A stretch of 64,000 nt of DNA, taken from Novosphingobium mangrovisedimenti. Lineage in GTDB: Bacteria > Pseudomonadota > Alphaproteobacteria > Sphingomonadales > Sphingomonadaceae. Every line of letters starts with the position of its first letter. Position 1 is the first letter of the stretch. Below, piece after piece: positions 35,843-46,034 of this stretch. The notes beneath the pieces were generated by a model. That model made no database searches, had not been told where the DNA came from, and was given only the letters and a program-made list of their open reading frames with translations. A program made the position numbers and the translations under genes. Location of the stretch: positions 105,143 to 169,142 of the forward strand of contig NZ_JANZXA010000011.1 of the NCBI RefSeq assembly GCF_025153475.1. Direction: 5' to 3'.

Positions 35843-37099
35843 ATGGCAGAGACCAAGGATGCCGGCCCGAAGCTTGCGGGTCTCGTCCGCTCGGGCGACG
35901 AGCAGGCCGATGCCATCGCCATCACCGACTTCATCTTCCAGGCCAACGATGTCTCGAATGCCTACCTCGTGACGACCAGCGAGGGCGACGTGATGATCAA
36001 CACCGGCTTCATGGACAATGTGGAGCGGACCAAGCGCCTGCTGGCCCCGCATCGCACCGGCCCGCTCGCCTTCATCATCCTGACGCAGAGCCATGCCGAC
36101 CACTATGGCGGCGTGCCCGACTTCCTGGAAGAAGGCACCCAGATAATCGGTGGTCCCGGTTTCAACGAGGCCGTTGCGGACATGATGGGACTGCAGGCCT
36201 TTTTCGGTCCGCGCAGCGGCAAGCTCTGGGGCTCGACACTCAAGCGCGGCAGCTCGCCCAAACCGCCGCCGGACGTGAAGCCCGACATCCTCGTCGACCG
36301 CAAGCTGACGCTCGAACTGGGCGGTCGGACTTTCGAGATCATCTCCACGCCCGAGGGCGAGACGATCGATTCGCTCACCGTGTGGATGCCGAAGGAAAAG
36401 GTCGCCTTCACGGGCAATGTCTTCGGGCCGGTCTGGCTCTCGATGCCGTTCCTCAACACGCTGCGCGGTGACAAGCCGCGTCTGGTGCGCAATTACCTGA
36501 AGTCGCTGGAGACCATCCGCGATCTGGGTGCCGAAATCGTGGTCACCGGCCACGGCGATGCGATCATCGGGAAGGACCGGATCAAGGCGGATCTCGACAA
36601 GCTCCATGCCGCTGTCAGCTACGTGCGCGACTACACGCTTGATGGCATGAAGGCAGGCAAGGACGTCCACACGCTGATGCGCGAATTCGCTTGGCCCGAA
36701 GGGCTGGAAATCGGCGAATTCCACGGCAAGGCGAGCTGGGCGGTCAAGTCGATCTGGCGAGAATATTCGGGCTGGTTGCATTACGAGGACGGGACCACGG
36801 CGCTTTACGGCGTGCCGCGTTCGAGCGTGGACGCGGATCTGGCCGAACTGGCAGGCGGAGCGGACAAGCTGGCGGCGCGGGCCAAGGCAAAGCTTGATGA
36901 AGGCAAGGCACTGGAAGCCATACACCTCGCCGACATCGCCTTGGGTGCCGAACCCGATTGCCACTCCGCGCTCGAAGTGAAGCGCGATGCCAATCAGGCG
37001 TTACTGGCGGGTTGCGGAGGCAAGAACCTGAGCGAAACGATGTGGCTCCGCTCCGAAATCGCTGCTGCGGAAGCACAGCTGGGCGAGGGCGCTGAATAA
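35843..37099 (+). CDS. MBL-fold hydrolase, alkylsulfatase-like
   Basis: This 418-residue protein is a metallo-beta-lactamase-fold hydrolase with a C-terminal alkylsulfatase dimerisation-type region (AWPEGLEIGEFHGKASWAVKSIWREYSGW, near residue 290). The metal motif usually written HxHxDH reads QSHADH near residue 82, so the first ligand is Gln. The later GHGDAI keeps its His. Closest relatives by pattern are the SdsA1/YjcS-type alkylsulfatases. The altered ligand leaves true sulfatase activity open. It is in one run with the SDR and ADH genes. Confidence 0.8.
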   Translation: MAETKDAGPKLAGLVRSGDEQADAIAITDFIFQANDVSNAYLVTTSEGDVMINTGFMDNVERTKRLLAPHRTGPLAFIILTQSHADHYGGVPDFLEEGTQIIGGPGFNEAVADMMGLQAFFGPRSGKLWGSTLKRGSSPKPPPDVKPDILVDRKLTLELGGRTFEIISTPEGETIDSLTVWMPKEKVAFTGNVFGPVWLSMPFLNTLRGDKPRLVRNYLKSLETIRDLGAEIVVTGHGDAIIGKDRIKADLDKLHAAVSYVRDYTLDGMKAGKDVHTLMREFAWPEGLEIGEFHGKASWAVKSIWREYSGWLHYEDGTTALYGVPRSSVDADLAELAGGADKLAARAKAKLDEGKALEAIHLADIALGAEPDCHSALEVKRDANQALLAGCGGKNLSETMWLRSEIAAAEAQLGEGAE

Positions 37100-37114
37100 C
37101 ACCCTTTGATTACC

Positions 37115-37142
37115 CGTCGTCCCCGCACAGTCGGGGACGACG
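37115..37142 (+). terminator. Strong hairpin after the MBL gene
   Basis: An 11-bp perfect stem (CGTCGTCCCCG/CGGGGACGACG) with a six-base loop lies between the convergent MBL and LuxR genes. There is no T-run, and the CGTC...GACG ends look like the REP elements near 39.3 kb, so it may be a single REP hairpin that also ends transcripts. Confidence 0.45.
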
Positions 37143-37154
37143 GCAGCGTGGCCT

Positions 37155-38243
37155 TCAGGCCATCACGGCCACGCTATCGCTTACGAGCCGGACCAGTTCC
37201 GCCTGACCGCGCACGCCCAGCTTGGCGTAGAGCCGTTTCGAATAGTTGCGGGCCGTTTCAAGGGTCAGTCCCATGCTTTCTGCCGCTTCGGCGATGGAAA
37301 GACCCTTGTTGAGCGCCACAGCCAGTTCGGCCTCACGCCTGGGCAGGTCAAAGAGGTGGGCAAGGCGCTCCACGCTTTCCTTGGTGCGGGCATTGGGCAG
37401 GCGGCACAGCACCAGCATCGAGCGTTGCGGCATGTCGGTGGTCGAGGTCAGCAAGGCTTCGAGGCGCGGGTCGTCGAACAGCAGAAGCGGGCGCGGCGAT
37501 CCAGGCTCGTCGCTGGTGAAATGGGCGGCCGCAGCCATGAGCTCGCGTTCCGCCTGTACGCCCAGGTCGCGAAGGCGTTCGCCGATGCGTGGCCGGTAGC
37601 CCAGGGTTTCCTGCATCCAGGTATCCAGGCGAGGATCGATGGAAAGCAGGCGCGCATCCCGGTCCAGCACCATCCATGCCGTGGCCGAACGGGCCAGTCC
37701 CTGCACGCTGACGCTCGCCCGCACACGGTTCTTTTCCAACTCGACGCGCGCTTTGAGCGCTTCCTCCACATAGGGCGCAAGATTGGAAAGCAGCGCGCTG
37801 TCCGCGGCGCTGCAGGACCTTGCGCGGGCCATGATGAGCCAAGTGCTCACATCGCCGATGTCGGCAATCCGCACCACGCGTTCGTCCGCAATGCCCAGGC
37901 GTTGCATGCGCTGTGCGCGTTCGATGCGAAACACCGGATCGTGATCGGTGAACTCCGCGATCGAATAGACGCGACCCGGCCTCAGTCCGTCGTAATGGAA
38001 GCGGTCGAGCGCATGTGCATCGAGCGGATCGCTCTGCTGAGCCCGCGCACGAAGGTCGATTCCCGCATGATATTCATGAATCCGGGCGTGCGCGCCATTT
38101 CCCGTTCGCTGGATCAGGCCGATATATTCGGCCCGGGTTCGACGCCTAAGTGTTTCGAGAAATGCGGAAAACCCCTCATTCCCGGACAGACCGCGGAAGA
38201 GCGGGAGCAGCAGATCGGTCTCGTCTCGGCTTGTTAGTGCCAT
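37155..38243 (-). CDS. LuxR-family transcriptional regulator
   Basis: This 362-residue regulator ends with a LuxR-type HTH ([45 protein letters not shown]). The N-terminal part lacks a receiver aspartate and is not a plain autoinducer domain; the central region resembles a PAS-like sensor ([23 protein letters not shown]). The ATG at 38243 follows GGGAGGG, part of a perfect 16-bp palindrome at 38247-38262. It is divergent from cysD and convergent with the MBL gene. Confidence 0.85.
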   Translation of the reverse strand: MALTSRDETDLLLPLFRGLSGNEGFSAFLETLRRRTRAEYIGLIQRTGNGAHARIHEYHAGIDLRARAQQSDPLDAHALDRFHYDGLRPGRVYSIAEFTDHDPVFRIERAQRMQRLGIADERVVRIADIGDVSTWLIMARARSCSAADSALLSNLAPYVEEALKARVELEKNRVRASVSVQGLARSATAWMVLDRDARLLSIDPRLDTWMQETLGYRPRIGERLRDLGVQAERELMAAAAHFTSDEPGSPRPLLLFDDPRLEALLTSTTDMPQRSMLVLCRLPNARTKESVERLAHLFDLPRREAELAVALNKGLSIAEAAESMGLTLETARNYSKRLYAKLGVRGQAELVRLVSDSVAVMA

Positions 38244-38246
38244 AAC

Positions 38247-38262
38247 CCTCCCATATGGGAGG
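38247..38262. promoter_or_regulatory. Perfect 16-bp palindrome at the LuxR gene start
   Basis: CCTCCCATATGGGAGG is its own reverse complement. It overlaps the ribosome site of the LuxR gene and lies in the 93-base gap to cysD. It could be an autoregulatory operator or a hairpin hiding the ribosome site. Confidence 0.45.
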
Positions 38263-38336
38263 TTTGTGTAAAAGTCATCCCTGCAAAGAGAGTCGCGACC
38301 CAAAAAACGGGGCCAACCCAAACAAAGGGAAGCTCA

Positions 38337-39239
38337 ATGAAGACCCTGACACACCTCGAGAGGCTGGAAGCTGAAAGCATCCACATCATCCGGGAAGTCG
38401 TTGCCGAAGCCGAAAAGCCGGTAATGCTCTATTCCGTCGGCAAGGACAGCGCCGTCATGCTGCACCTTGCGCGCAAAGCCTTCTATCCGTCGCCGCCGCC
38501 GTTTCCGCTGCTCCACGTCGACACGACCTGGAAGTTCAGGGCGATGTACGACCTGCGCGACAAGATGGCCGAGCTTTCCGGCATGGACCTGCTTGTCTAC
38601 CACAACCCCGAGGCGCAGGAAAAAGGCATCAATCCCTTCGACCACGGCTCGCTCCACACCGACCTGTGGAAGACCGAAGGCCTGAAGCAGGCGCTCGACA
38701 AGTACGGTTTCGATGCTGCCTTCGGCGGCGCCCGCCGCGACGAGGAAAAGAGCCGCGCCAAGGAGCGCATCTTCTCGTTCCGCACGCAGTCGCATGGCTG
38801 GGACCCGAAGAACCAGCGGCCAGAGCTGTGGAACCTCTACAACGCTAGGAAGGCAAAGGGCGAATCGATCCGCGTCTTCCCGATCTCGAACTGGACCGAG
38901 CTCGACATCTGGCAGTACATCCACCTCAACGACATTCCGATCGTGCCGCTCTACTTCGCCGAGGAACGCCCCACCGTGGAGCGCGACGGCATGCTGCTCA
39001 TGGTCGACGACGACCGCTTCCCGCTCAAGCCCGGTGAAAAGCCGGTGATGCGTTCGGTCCGCTTCCGTACCCTTGGCTGCTACCCGCTGACGGGTGCCGT
39101 CGAGAGCACGGCCAAGACTCTCCCCGAGGTGATCCAGGAAACCCTGCTCACCACCACGTCCGAGCGGCAGGGCCGCGCCATCGACAAGGATGCCGGCGGC
39201 GCCGGCATGGAAGTCAAGAAGCAGCAGGGGTACTTCTGA
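38337..39239 (+). CDS. cysD: Sulfate adenylyltransferase subunit 2 (CysD)
   Basis: This 300-residue subunit forms APS from ATP and sulfate. The PP-loop [18 protein letters not shown] (near residue 31) and the signature [17 protein letters not shown] fit CysD, with [20 protein letters not shown] further on. The family length is about 300. It pairs with the downstream cysNC, separated by a REP doublet of about 90 bases. Confidence 0.96.
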   Translation: MKTLTHLERLEAESIHIIREVVAEAEKPVMLYSVGKDSAVMLHLARKAFYPSPPPFPLLHVDTTWKFRAMYDLRDKMAELSGMDLLVYHNPEAQEKGINPFDHGSLHTDLWKTEGLKQALDKYGFDAAFGGARRDEEKSRAKERIFSFRTQSHGWDPKNQRPELWNLYNARKAKGESIRVFPISNWTELDIWQYIHLNDIPIVPLYFAEERPTVERDGMLLMVDDDRFPLKPGEKPVMRSVRFRTLGCYPLTGAVESTAKTLPEVIQETLLTTTSERQGRAIDKDAGGAGMEVKKQQGYF

Positions 39240-39250
39240 CGAACTCTGTT

Positions 39251-39329
39251 CGTCACCCCGGCGAAGGCCGGGGTCTCGTGCCACAACACGGAACCTAACG
39301 AGGGAGATCCCAGCTTTCGCTGGGATGAC
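39251..39329. repeat. REP-like palindromic doublet between cysD and cysNC
   Basis: Two hairpins face each other: the first at about 39251-39276 (stem ACCCCGGC/GCCGGGGT), the second at about 39303-39329 (stem ATCCCAGC/GCTGGGAT). They have matching outer ends (CGTCA...CTC and GAG...TGACG). This is the organisation of REP/BIME elements common in alphaproteobacteria. It lies inside the operon and may trim or stabilise the cysD message. Confidence 0.65.
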
Positions 39330-39335
39330 GTGCAA

Positions 39336-41261
39336 ATGACAAAAGACACTACCACTGAAGAACCCGTCTACGTCGTCGATAGCCTGATCGCGGAGGACAT
39401 CGACGCCTACCTCGAACAGCACGAACACAAGACGATGCTGCGCTTCATCACCTGCGGCAGCGTCGATGACGGCAAGTCCACGCTGATCGGCCGCCTGCTC
39501 TACGATTCGAAGATGATCTTCGAAGACCAGCTCGACGCGCTGACCTCGGATTCGAAGAAGGTCGGCACGCAGGGCCAGGACATCGACTTCGCGCTGCTGG
39601 TCGACGGTCTCGCCGCCGAGCGCGAGCAGGGCATCACCATCGATGTCGCCTATCGCTTCTTCAACACCGAAAAGCGCAAGTTCATCGTTGCCGATTGCCC
39701 GGGGCATGAACAGTACACCCGCAACATGGTCACCGGCGCCTCGACCGCCGACCTCGCGGTGATCCTGATCGACGCGCGCAAGGGCGTGCTCGTGCAAACC
39801 CGCCGTCACAGCTACCTGTGCCACCTGCTCGGCGTGAAGAACATCGTGCTGGCCGTCAACAAGATGGACCTTGTCGACTACAAGCAGGAGGTCTTCGACA
39901 AGATCGTTGCCGATTACACCGAGTTTGCGGACTCTATCGGAATCGAGAGCTTCACCCCGATGCCGATTTCCGGCTTCAAGGGCGACAACATCACCAAGCT
40001 CTCCGAGAACACGCCTTGGTACAAGGGGCCGTCGCTGGTCGAGCACCTCGAGACGGTGGAAGTGCTCAGCTCGGTTGACGCCGACAAGCCGTTCCGCATG
40101 CCGGTGCAATGGGTGAACCGTCCTAACCTCGACTTCCGCGGCTTCTCGGGTCTGATCGCCACTGGCGAAGTAAAGCCCGGCGACAAGATCCGCGTCCTGC
40201 CCTCGGGCAAGACCAGCACCGTCAGCAAGATCGTAACCTTCGATGGCGAACTCGACGAAGCCGTGGCCGGCCAGTCCGTCACCGTCTGCTTCGAGGACGA
40301 GATCGACTGCTCGCGCGGCTCGGTGATCTCGGTCGCCGACAATCCGCCGCAGACTGCGGATCAGTTCGAGGCAACGATCGTCTGGATGGCCGACGACGCC
40401 ATGGTTCCGGGCCGGGCCTACTGGCTCAAGCTGGGCACGCAGATGGTCTCGGCGACGGTTCAGGAGCCGAAGTACGAGGTTAACGTCAACACGATGGAGC
40501 ATCTGGCGGCCAAGACGCTGGAGCTCAACGCCATCGGCGTGGCCGAAGTCTCGACCGACAAGCAGATCGTGTTCGAGCCCTATTCCGAAAACCGCGCGCT
40601 TGGCGGGTTCATCCTGATCGACAAGATGACCAATGCCACGGTGGCGGCCGGCATGCTCAACTTCTCGCTGCGCCGTTCGCAGAACGTGCACTGGCAGGCA
40701 CTGGACATCGGCCGCAAGCAGCACGCCGCGCTCAAGAACCAGACCCCGGCGGTCCTGTGGTTCACGGGCCTTTCGGGTTCGGGCAAGTCAACGATCGCCA
40801 ACCTCGTCGAAAAGAAGCTGCACCGAATGAACCGGCACACCTTCTTGCTCGACGGCGACAACGTGCGTCACGGGCTCAACAAGGACCTGGGCTTCACCGA
40901 GACCGACCGCATCGAGAATATCCGCCGTGTCGGCGAGGTCTCGAAGCTGATGGCGGATGCCGGCCTCATCGTCATCACCGCCTTCATTTCGCCGTTCCAG
41001 GCGGACCGCGAGATGGTACGGTCGATGCTGCCCGAGGGCGAGTTCTTCGAGGTGTTCATCGACACGCCGCTGAAGGTGGCTGAGGCGCGTGACGTCAAGG
41101 GCCTCTACAAGAAGGCGCGTTCGGGTGAACTGAAGAACTTCACCGGCATCGACAGCCCCTACGAGGCGCCGCGCAGTCCAGAGATCCGGATCGACACGAC
41201 CAAGCTGTCGCCCGAGGAGGCCGCAAACCTTATCGTCGACACACTGCTGGGAGACGCCTGA
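39336..41261 (+). CDS. cysNC: Bifunctional sulfate adenylyltransferase subunit 1 / APS kinase (CysNC)
   Basis: This 641-residue fusion regulates APS formation and then phosphorylates APS to PAPS. The CysN GTPase domain has [18 protein letters not shown] (P-loop, near residue 35), DCPGHEQY and NKMDLVDY. The CysC kinase domain starts near residue 450 with a second P-loop [16 protein letters not shown] and then [28 protein letters not shown] 39336 was preferred to an in-frame GTG at 39330. PAPS is the donor for the sulfotransferase 6 kb away. Confidence 0.96.
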   Translation: MTKDTTTEEPVYVVDSLIAEDIDAYLEQHEHKTMLRFITCGSVDDGKSTLIGRLLYDSKMIFEDQLDALTSDSKKVGTQGQDIDFALLVDGLAAEREQGITIDVAYRFFNTEKRKFIVADCPGHEQYTRNMVTGASTADLAVILIDARKGVLVQTRRHSYLCHLLGVKNIVLAVNKMDLVDYKQEVFDKIVADYTEFADSIGIESFTPMPISGFKGDNITKLSENTPWYKGPSLVEHLETVEVLSSVDADKPFRMPVQWVNRPNLDFRGFSGLIATGEVKPGDKIRVLPSGKTSTVSKIVTFDGELDEAVAGQSVTVCFEDEIDCSRGSVISVADNPPQTADQFEATIVWMADDAMVPGRAYWLKLGTQMVSATVQEPKYEVNVNTMEHLAAKTLELNAIGVAEVSTDKQIVFEPYSENRALGGFILIDKMTNATVAAGMLNFSLRRSQNVHWQALDIGRKQHAALKNQTPAVLWFTGLSGSGKSTIANLVEKKLHRMNRHTFLLDGDNVRHGLNKDLGFTETDRIENIRRVGEVSKLMADAGLIVITAFISPFQADREMVRSMLPEGEFFEVFIDTPLKVAEARDVKGLYKKARSGELKNFTGIDSPYEAPRSPEIRIDTTKLSPEEAANLIVDTLLGDA

Positions 41262-41998
41262 TGAGCATGACGGACGGTGATCTTGCCGCCCACCTGGCCG
41301 ATCAGGCGGGCAAAATCCTTCTGCAGGTCCGCGCATCGGGCATGTTCGAGGGCAAGTCGCTCGGCAAGGCCGGGGACCAGACCGCCAACCAGTTCCTCGT
41401 CCACGCGCTGCGCCAGCAGCGCGCGGATGACGGGCTGCTCTCCGAAGAGGAGAAGGACAACGCCGAACGCCTCGCCAAGGAACGCGTCTGGATCGTCGAT
41501 CCGGTCGATGGAACCCGCGAATATGGCGAGGAACGCACCGACTGGGCGGTTCATGTCGGCATGGCGGTAAACGGCGTGCCGGCTCTCGGCGCGGTCGCGC
41601 TGCCGGGGCTCGACGTGGTGCTGCGCTCGGATCAGCCGGGAGAAATCCCGGCCGCCCCCGACAAGCTGCGCATGGTCGTCAGCCGGACGCGTCCCGCGAA
41701 GGAAGCCACCGGCGTGTGCGACGCAATCGGCGGCGAGCTGGTGCCGATGGGCTCGGCAGGTGCCAAGGCGATGGCGATCCTGCGCGGCGAAGCGGACATC
41801 TACCTGCACTCTGGCGGTCAGTACGAATGGGACAGCTGCGCACCGGCCGCGGTCGCGCTGGGCTGGGGGCTCCATGCGTCCCGCATCGACGGCAGCCCGC
41901 TGGTCTACAACCAGCAGGATGTCTACATGCCTGATTTGCTGATCTGCCGGAAAGAACACGCGGGCATGGTGCTCGAGAAGGTCAAGGCCTTCCTCTGA
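41261..41998 (+). CDS. cysQ: 3'(2'),5'-bisphosphate nucleotidase CysQ
   Basis: This 245-residue phosphatase of the inositol monophosphatase superfamily removes PAP, the by-product of PAPS use. The metal motif is WIVDPVDGTREYGEE (near residue 79), and the second acidic pair is in EWDSCAPAAVALGWG. LLSEEEKDN provides the first Glu. Its ATG overlaps the cysNC stop (TGATG). The grouping with cysD and cysNC completes a PAPS cycle. Confidence 0.92.
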   Translation: MSMTDGDLAAHLADQAGKILLQVRASGMFEGKSLGKAGDQTANQFLVHALRQQRADDGLLSEEEKDNAERLAKERVWIVDPVDGTREYGEERTDWAVHVGMAVNGVPALGAVALPGLDVVLRSDQPGEIPAAPDKLRMVVSRTRPAKEATGVCDAIGGELVPMGSAGAKAMAILRGEADIYLHSGGQYEWDSCAPAAVALGWGLHASRIDGSPLVYNQQDVYMPDLLICRKEHAGMVLEKVKAFL

Positions 41999-42025
41999 GA
42001 CAAGACGCCACGATGTGAGCGGCTT

Positions 42026-42051
42026 GGCCGCCTCCGGAAACGGGGGCGGCC
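42026..42051 (+). terminator. Terminator hairpin after cysQ
   Basis: A stem GGCCGCC/GGCGGCC with inner CCG/CGG around GAAA lies 28 bases after the cysQ stop. No T-run follows, so its terminator role is uncertain. Confidence 0.45.
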
Positions 42052-42100
42052 ATTCAGCCGTTCACGGGGATGAGAAGGCGCAGCCGGCACACCTGGAGTG

Positions 42101-42670
42101 CTATCGCACCACCATTGGCTGGACGGACTGCTCATCCAGCAAAACCACGGAACGGGACGCGGAAGAGAAATATTCCAGCATTGCGCCATAACCATGCGCG
42201 CTCAGCTTGACGTAGACGCGCCGGGCATCTCCAGGGTCTGCCTCGCGAACGAGCAGGCCCTTTTTCTCCAGGATCGCGATCCAGCGAAGCGCCGTGGTCG
42301 ACGGAACGGCGGCGCCGATGCAGGCGCTGGTCACGGAAAGGCGGCGGCGCTCCTTGGCGGCAACGAACAGGTCCAGAAGAATGTCCCAGGCAGGTTCGCC
42401 GAACAGATCCTCGGACCTGAAAATCTTGGCCCGCCGGCGCCGGTCATCGTATGTCTGCCGGGCCAGTTCGCCCCATACCGGGTGGTCCCTGGCAGTTACC
42501 GGACTGTTCTGGACGTCCTGATCGTTGGAATTGCCGATCAGCGCCTGCTGAATCTGCGATATGCTCTCACCGATTTCGAGTTCCCGGGCCATCGCCAGAA
42601 GCTCGTTGGCGACTCCGATGAGACGGATGGCTTTCGTCCTGTTTCGCATCAACTGGTCTGTGTTCGCCAT
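42101..42670 (-). CDS. MarR-like winged-helix regulator
   Basis: This 189-residue protein has a C-terminal winged helix (DLFVAAKERRRLSVTSACIGAAVPSTTALRWIAILEKKGLLVREADPGDARRVYVKLSAHG), with the wing DARRVYVKL typical of MarR-type regulators. The N-terminal helical half has no recognisable domain. Neighbours are the cysDNC-cysQ set and a small ORF. Its target is unknown. Confidence 0.75.
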   Translation of the reverse strand: MANTDQLMRNRTKAIRLIGVANELLAMARELEIGESISQIQQALIGNSNDQDVQNSPVTARDHPVWGELARQTYDDRRRRAKIFRSEDLFGEPAWDILLDLFVAAKERRRLSVTSACIGAAVPSTTALRWIAILEKKGLLVREADPGDARRVYVKLSAHGYGAMLEYFSSASRSVVLLDEQSVQPMVVR

Positions 42671-42875
42671 AGGCCGGTATCACCACTGCCTGGCCACATA
42701 TACGCTCGGTGGGAATGGGATTCCGCTGTGCGTTTCGTGGCGACAACTAGAGTTGTGGTGGCAAGGTGGCCGAAATTTTCACCGCAATTCGCGATTGAAC
42801 TTGGATCAATGTTCAGGCTCTCGCACCAATACGGTAGCAGTATTGGCAGGCGTGTTCAGCAACGTCGCGTGAAGG

Positions 42876-43040
42876 TTAGTCCGGATCGGAGATGTTTCTT
42901 GCGATGTCGAACTCGCTGCACAACGCATCGATGGCAGCGTCGAGGTGCGCAGCGGCAAGGAGCGCGTCAATTGCCTCGATTCTGGGAAGCACGGCTTCCA
43001 ATTCTGCCACAAGAGATTTCGCAATATCGGCTTTGCTCAC
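42876..43040 (-). CDS. Hypothetical 54-residue protein
   Basis: A GTG-started frame of 54 codons has GGAG about nine bases upstream. The product is almost entirely alpha-helical and rich in Ala, Leu and Asp/Glu (KSLVAELEAVLPRIEAIDAL). It is not recognised. It could be a real small gene or a spurious open frame; codon third positions are less GC-rich than in neighbouring genes. Confidence 0.35.
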   Translation of the reverse strand: MSKADIAKSLVAELEAVLPRIEAIDALLAAAHLDAAIDALCSEFDIARNISDPD

Positions 43041-43345
43041 CCGAGTACTCTCCGTTAGGCGATATTCCCTGCGTGCTCGGAACTTGCATCGATGGGCGTC
43101 CTACAACCCACCCCATGCAGGTGCCTGAAACCGAGTGACAGTATCCGATTTGGATCAAACACGACCATCATCGCTTGATAACCGGATGGAGGCATTCGGA
43201 TTGAAATCGATTTTACTTCTAACACACAAGTGATGAATAAGTCGTAAGCCTGAACTAGTTACATGGAAATTGCCGGGCAATGAACGAAAGAGCCCGGACG
43301 CAATGGCCCAGGCTCTTTCCTTCGATACAGGCGCAGTGGATGCGC
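43041..43345. other. Intergenic region upstream of the small ORF
   Basis: These 305 bases contain the terminator of the aldo/keto reductase gene at 43286-43319 and the promoter region of the small minus-strand ORF. No other feature was found. The stretch around 43140-43260 is notably AT-rich for this genome. Confidence 0.35.
43286..43319 (-). terminator. Terminator after the aldo/keto reductase gene
   Basis: A perfect 9-bp stem (GAAAGAGCC/GGCTCTTTC) with inner pairs lies 27 bases past the reductase stop. The stem's T-rich end (CTTTCGTTC on the minus strand) suits termination. Confidence 0.6.
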
Positions 43346-44290
43346 CTAGCCTGCGAGGGCTTCGCCCAGGCGGGCGATGTGATCGGGCGCCAATTGCAGG
43401 CGTGCCGCGCCGACGAGGCTGGCGATCTGCTCAGGGCTGGTCGCGCTGGCAAGCGGGGCGGCAACCCCGGGCTGGCTGTTGAGCCACGCAAGCGCGACCT
43501 GGGCCGGTGCGGCGCCGAGTTCTCCGGCAATCTCGCGCAGGACCCGCAGGACATTCCAGCCGCCGTTTGCCGCAGCTTCGTCGAGAGAGAAGGCGCGGCT
43601 CGATCCCTCCCAGTCCTCAGCGCTCTGGTATTTGCCGCTAAGAAAGCCGGACGCCAGGCCATAGTAGGGCAACACCGCAATGCCGCGAGCCACGCACAGG
43701 TCCTGCAAGGGACCTTCGTAAACCTTCCGCGCGACAAGGTTGTAGAGCGGCTGCATGACCGAAAAGGGACGTGCGCCGAGACGATCGGCAGAGGCCAGCA
43801 CGTCGGCCAGGCGTCCGGTGCTGTAGTTCGATGCGCCCAGTTCCCGCGCCTTGCCGGATCGGAAGGCTTCGTCATAGGCCTGCACCACTTCATCGAGGGG
43901 CGTCGTCCCATCGTCGCGATGGGCATAGTAGAGATCGACATAGTCGGTGCGAAGACGTTCGAGCGAGCCTTCCAGCGCCTTCGCAACCGCTTCGGGCTTG
44001 AGCGCGCCCGGTGGCCCGCCCTGGCCTGTTTTCGTGCCGACGCGCATGTCGGCGCGCACACCCCGACTTTCCAGCCACTCGCCGATGATCGCTTCGGATT
44101 CGCCACCCTTGTTGCCGGGAACCCAGTTCGAATAGCCCTCGGCGGTATCGATCATCCGTCCGCCAGCCTCGAAGAATGCATCGAGGACCGCGAAGCTTGC
44201 GTCCCTGTCGATCGTCCAGCCGAAAACGTTGCCGCCCAGAACGAGCGGGATGCCCGCCAGGGCCGGATGATCGCCAGAAAAGTCAGCCAC
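43346..44290 (-). CDS. Aldo/keto reductase
   Basis: This 314-residue TIM-barrel oxidoreductase has the AKR residues Asp and Tyr in DTAEGYSNW, the lysine in GTKTGQGG and the His in YAHRDD. The C-terminal NADPH-binding region follows. Its GTG start at 44290 lies inside the ribH end (overlap of eight bases) and follows GAAGGA, so it is the last gene of a ribB-ribH-AKR operon. Substrate unknown. Confidence 0.9.
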   Translation of the reverse strand: MADFSGDHPALAGIPLVLGGNVFGWTIDRDASFAVLDAFFEAGGRMIDTAEGYSNWVPGNKGGESEAIIGEWLESRGVRADMRVGTKTGQGGPPGALKPEAVAKALEGSLERLRTDYVDLYYAHRDDGTTPLDEVVQAYDEAFRSGKARELGASNYSTGRLADVLASADRLGARPFSVMQPLYNLVARKVYEGPLQDLCVARGIAVLPYYGLASGFLSGKYQSAEDWEGSSRAFSLDEAAANGGWNVLRVLREIAGELGAAPAQVALAWLNSQPGVAAPLASATSPEQIASLVGAARLQLAPDHIARLGEALAG

Positions 44291-44705
44291 CAAATTTTTC
44301 CTTCAATTCCAGCAAGACCATGGCGGCTTTCGCGGCTTCGCCACCCTTGTCCTTTTGCGCGGGATCCGCACGAACGAGCGCCTGCGCTTCGTTCTCCACG
44401 GTAAGGATGCCGTTGCCGATGGCAATGCCGTCCATGGTCAGTGCCATGACCCCACGCGCACTTTCACCCGCGACAATCTCGAAATGATAGGTCTCGCCGC
44501 GAATGACGATGCCGATCGCGACGTAACCGTCGTATTCGCCGGCTGCATCGGCGAGCGAAATGGCCGCGGGAATCTCCAGAGCGCCCGGTACGGTGATGAC
44601 GTCGACCTTGTGTCCGGCCGCCTTGAATGCGGCCCTGGCACCCTCGATCAGCATGTCGTTGAGGTGCTCGTAGAAGCGGGCTTCGACGATCAGAAAGCGG
44701 GCCAT
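44283..44705 (-). CDS. ribH: 6,7-dimethyl-8-ribityllumazine synthase
   Basis: This 140-residue enzyme forms lumazine, the last but one step of riboflavin synthesis. Motifs are [14 protein letters not shown] (phosphate binding), [23 protein letters not shown], the substrate loop HF and [12 protein letters not shown]. Its stop is followed by overlap with the aldo/keto reductase start. It begins one base after the ribB stop. Confidence 0.94.
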   Translation of the reverse strand: MARFLIVEARFYEHLNDMLIEGARAAFKAAGHKVDVITVPGALEIPAAISLADAAGEYDGYVAIGIVIRGETYHFEIVAGESARGVMALTMDGIAIGNGILTVENEAQALVRADPAQKDKGGEAAKAAMVLLELKEKFGG

Positions 44706-44706
44706 G

Positions 44707-46020
44707 TCAGTGTACTCCCTCGGCGTCGTCGCCGACTATTGCGCGTTCGCCGGCGATGTTGAGGCCGTAGCCTTCGAGTGCAACGAGCGAGTGATGGGTA
44801 TTGCTCAGCAGGACCATGTCGTGAACGCCGAGTTCCGCCAGAATCTGGGCGCCCACGCCATAGTCGCGCAGTTCCTCGAGATCGGGATTTTCGCCGGCGC
44901 GCACGCGATGCTTGATGTCGATCGTACGCGACATGAGCTGACCCATCGGCCGGTTTATGAGCACGATCACGCCGGAGCCCTCCTCGGAGATGATCTCCAT
45001 GGAGCGGCGCAACATGTCGGCCCGATCACCCACGGTCTCACCGAGGATGTCCGCGAAGATGGACAGCGTGTGCATCCGCACCAGGGTCGGCTTGTCGGGG
45101 TCGATGCGTCCCTTGACGAGTGCCATGGTCTCGTCGCCGGTAGCCTTGTTGAAATAGGTATAGGCGGTCCATTGGCCGCCGTGGCGGCTCTCGAAGGTGA
45201 GTTCCGCCTTTTTCTCGACCATCCTGTCATGCTTGCGGCGATAGGCGATGAGATCGCGGATCGTCCCGATTTTCAGATCGTGCATGCGCGCGAAGCTGAT
45301 CAGATCGTCCATGCGGGCCATGGTGCCGTCATCGCGCATGATCTCGCAGATCACACCGGACGGGTTCAGGCCAGCAAGGCGGGAGATGTCGACGGCGGCC
45401 TCGGTATGGCCGGCCCGAACCAGAACACCGCCGTTGCGTGCCCGCAGCGGGAAGACATGACCGGGGGTGACGATGTCGTCCTTCGTCTTGCTACCGTCGA
45501 TCGCGACCGAAACCGTGCGCGCGCGGTCGCCGGCGGAAATACCGGTGGTGACGCCTTCACGGGCCTCGATCGAGACAGTGAAGGCGGTCTCGTGCCGGGT
45601 GCCGTTGTTCTGGCTCATCAGGTCGAGACCGAGCTGGTCGACCCGCTCGCCGGTGAGCGTGAGGCAGATAAGGCCGCGCCCGTGCGTGGCCATGAAGTTG
45701 ATCGCGGCCGGCGTGGCCATCTGCGCGGGAATGACAAGATCGCCTTCGTTCTCGCGGTCCTCGTCGTCCACCAGCACGAACATGCGGCCGTTTCGCGCTT
45801 CGTCGATGATTTCCTCGATCGGCACGAGCACTTCGCGATCGTCGTTCGAGAACAGCACGCGCTCCAGCTTGCCGAGCGTGTCGGCGGTCGGATTCCAGCC
45901 CGGCTCCGTGCAGTCGCGCAGGGTATTGGCGTGGAGCCCTGCAGCGCGGGCGAGACCAGCCTTGCTCATTCCCCCGTCGGAAACGAGCTTGCGGACCTTT
46001 TCGATCACATTGGTAGACAT
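44707..46020 (-). CDS. ribB: 3,4-dihydroxy-2-butanone-4-phosphate synthase with N-terminal HTH and degenerate GCHII domain
   Basis: This 437-residue protein makes the four-carbon precursor of riboflavin. The RibB core (residues about 65-265) is intact, with [12 protein letters not shown] and [15 protein letters not shown]. In front is an HTH-like region of about 60 residues ([19 protein letters not shown]). The C-terminal third resembles GTP cyclohydrolase II but the zinc-cysteine motif (CxxxxxxxxxCxC) is absent; the region reads [22 protein letters not shown]. It is the first gene of an operon with ribH. A start at 46032 is also possible. Confidence 0.88.
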   Translation of the reverse strand: MSTNVIEKVRKLVSDGGMSKAGLARAAGLHANTLRDCTEPGWNPTADTLGKLERVLFSNDDREVLVPIEEIIDEARNGRMFVLVDDEDRENEGDLVIPAQMATPAAINFMATHGRGLICLTLTGERVDQLGLDLMSQNNGTRHETAFTVSIEAREGVTTGISAGDRARTVSVAIDGSKTKDDIVTPGHVFPLRARNGGVLVRAGHTEAAVDISRLAGLNPSGVICEIMRDDGTMARMDDLISFARMHDLKIGTIRDLIAYRRKHDRMVEKKAELTFESRHGGQWTAYTYFNKATGDETMALVKGRIDPDKPTLVRMHTLSIFADILGETVGDRADMLRRSMEIISEEGSGVIVLINRPMGQLMSRTIDIKHRVRAGENPDLEELRDYGVGAQILAELGVHDMVLLSNTHHSLVALEGYGLNIAGERAIVGDDAEGVH

Positions 46021-46034
46021 TTCAGCATCCATTG

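Noticed and set aside
38334..40724. Minus-strand open frame of about 800 codons opposite cysD and cysNC
   Set aside because: Shadow frame; crosses the REP doublet, where it reads the [12 protein letters not shown] repeat peptide that is a known artefact.
42806..43024. Minus-strand open frame overlapping the 54-residue ORF in another phase
   Set aside because: No ribosome site and poor composition; the GTG-started frame is the better candidate.
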